Assembly: GCF_000382245.1 (NCBI RefSeq)
Contig: NZ_KB907888.1
Coordinates: 1-50,471 of the forward strand
Reading direction: 5' to 3'
DNA: 50,471 nucleotides
Origin: Kushneria aurantia DSM 21353
Lineage (GTDB): Bacteria; Pseudomonadota; Gammaproteobacteria; Pseudomonadales; Halomonadaceae
A program made the translations under genes and the position numbers. This document shows, piece after piece, positions 50,178-50,471 of the stretch; the stretch's first letter is position 1; each line of letters opens with the position of its first letter. The notes below the pieces were generated by a model. The model was not told the origin of the DNA. It did no database searches and saw only the letters and a program-made list of their open reading frames with translations.

Positions 50178-50471
50178 ATCGAGTAGGGTGAGGCGTTACC
50201 GCCTCATCCCTCTCACAGAACCGTACATACGGGCCACGTATACGGCTCATGCCATTAACTTACCCCGAACTCGGGGACAGTGATGCCCGTTTTGACCTGG
50301 GTTAAGTCCAGCAACCTCAGATCGTCATGCAGGTAGGCATTGGATATCGCCAGATGAGCCAGCGGCGACGCCGCGTTACGCCAGCTTTGCATCTTGATAA
50401 ACTTGAACGGCGGGCGGTAGCCCAGCTGTTTAAGCCTTCGATGCAGCCGACTCGGCTTCTTCCACTGTTTG
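50178..50471 (-). mobile_element. Group II intron, 3' portion (reverse transcriptase end, domains V-VI)
   Basis: After the reverse transcriptase stop, the minus strand carries a domain V hairpin (50248-50218): GAGCCGTA pairs with TACGGTTC through the conserved G-T, with an inner TACG / CGTA stem. A domain VI stem follows (GAGGCG / CGCCTC with GTAA loop) with an unpaired A before CCC, the likely branch point, and a 3' end near 50178 (CTCGAT). The 5' part lies beyond the window. The flanking exon sequence is the upstream region of the C69 gene. Confidence 0.88.
50255..50471 (-). CDS. ltrA: Group II intron reverse transcriptase/maturase, C-terminal end (partial)
   Basis: The last 71 residues of an intron-encoded protein cut by the window edge. 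It reads KQWKKPSRLHRRLKQLGYRP, then KMQSWRNAASPLAHLAISN and a terminal GITVPEFGVS before TAA. This is the basic maturase/DNA-binding tail of group II intron proteins. Its stop lies 7 nt before domain V, the normal arrangement. Confidence 0.88.
   Translation of the reverse strand, partial: KQWKKPSRLHRRLKQLGYRPPFKFIKMQSWRNAASPLAHLAISNAYLHDDLRLLDLTQVKTGITVPEFGVS

Noticed and set aside
49979-50179. 66-residue ORF between the intron and the C69 gene
   Set aside because: Its ATG spans the intron/exon junction, there is no ribosome-binding site, and the sequence is the AT-rich promoter region of the C69 gene.

Overview
The window is about 50 kb of GC-rich gammaproteobacterial chromosome. Gene content points to the Halomonadaceae (Halomonas, Kushneria or a close relative). 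It carries the ectoine-degradation genes doeA, doeB and doeX, and a Pseudomonas-like core order (mutS-fdxA, recA-recX-alaS-lysC-csrA followed by tRNA-Ser and tRNA-Arg; pyrG-kdsA-eno). I cannot name the species. All calls come from reading the sequence; no database search was run.

Layout. 1-334: apparent 5' part of a group II intron (minus strand) directly behind the terminator of a tRNA operon. 335-766: tRNA-Ser(GCT) and two identical tRNA-Arg(ACG) genes with promoter and terminator. 834-7681 (minus): csrA, lysC, alaS, recX, recA (LexA box) and pncC. 7850-10841 (plus): mutS and fdxA. 10892-11106 (minus): an unannotated structured RNA with nine GGA motifs and a strong terminator, in the place where Pseudomonas has rsmZ (next to fdxA). 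11371-15511 (minus): eno, kdsA and pyrG. 15620-18351 (minus): doeX, doeB and doeA. 18685-22307 (plus): a four-PAS soluble chemoreceptor and a three-CheW-domain protein behind a sigma-28-type promoter. 22374-26725 (plus): corA, ghrA, a membrane-anchored GltB-like protein and a DUF3108 protein. 26764-31190: an aldose-oxidation cluster (lactonase, GntR regulator, mutarotase, sugar dehydrogenase, gluconokinase). 31345-38917: the fructose PTS operon fruB-fruK-fruA with a macro-domain gene as its fourth member, and divergent fruR. 38909-44642: a histidine phosphatase, a PhoD-like phosphoesterase, a NUP-family protein and a diguanylate cyclase. 44736-47884 (minus): modC, modB, modA and a short ModE-like regulator behind a perfect palindrome. 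47961-48382: a YpeA-type acetyltransferase with an apparent one-base frameshift. 48430-49974: a secreted C69-family peptidase with Ser in place of the usual Cys. 50178-50471: the 3' end of a second group II intron with the tail of its reverse transcriptase.

The main theme is a Csr/Rsm post-transcriptional circuit packed into the first 13 kb. It comprises the CsrA protein gene, a likely CsrA-sequestering sRNA, and two candidate CsrA target leaders (eno and fdxA) with GGA-loop hairpins. The second theme is a sensory operon (four PAS domains plus triple CheW) probably under flagellar sigma control. The rest is housekeeping or recognisable carbon, osmolyte and molybdate metabolism.
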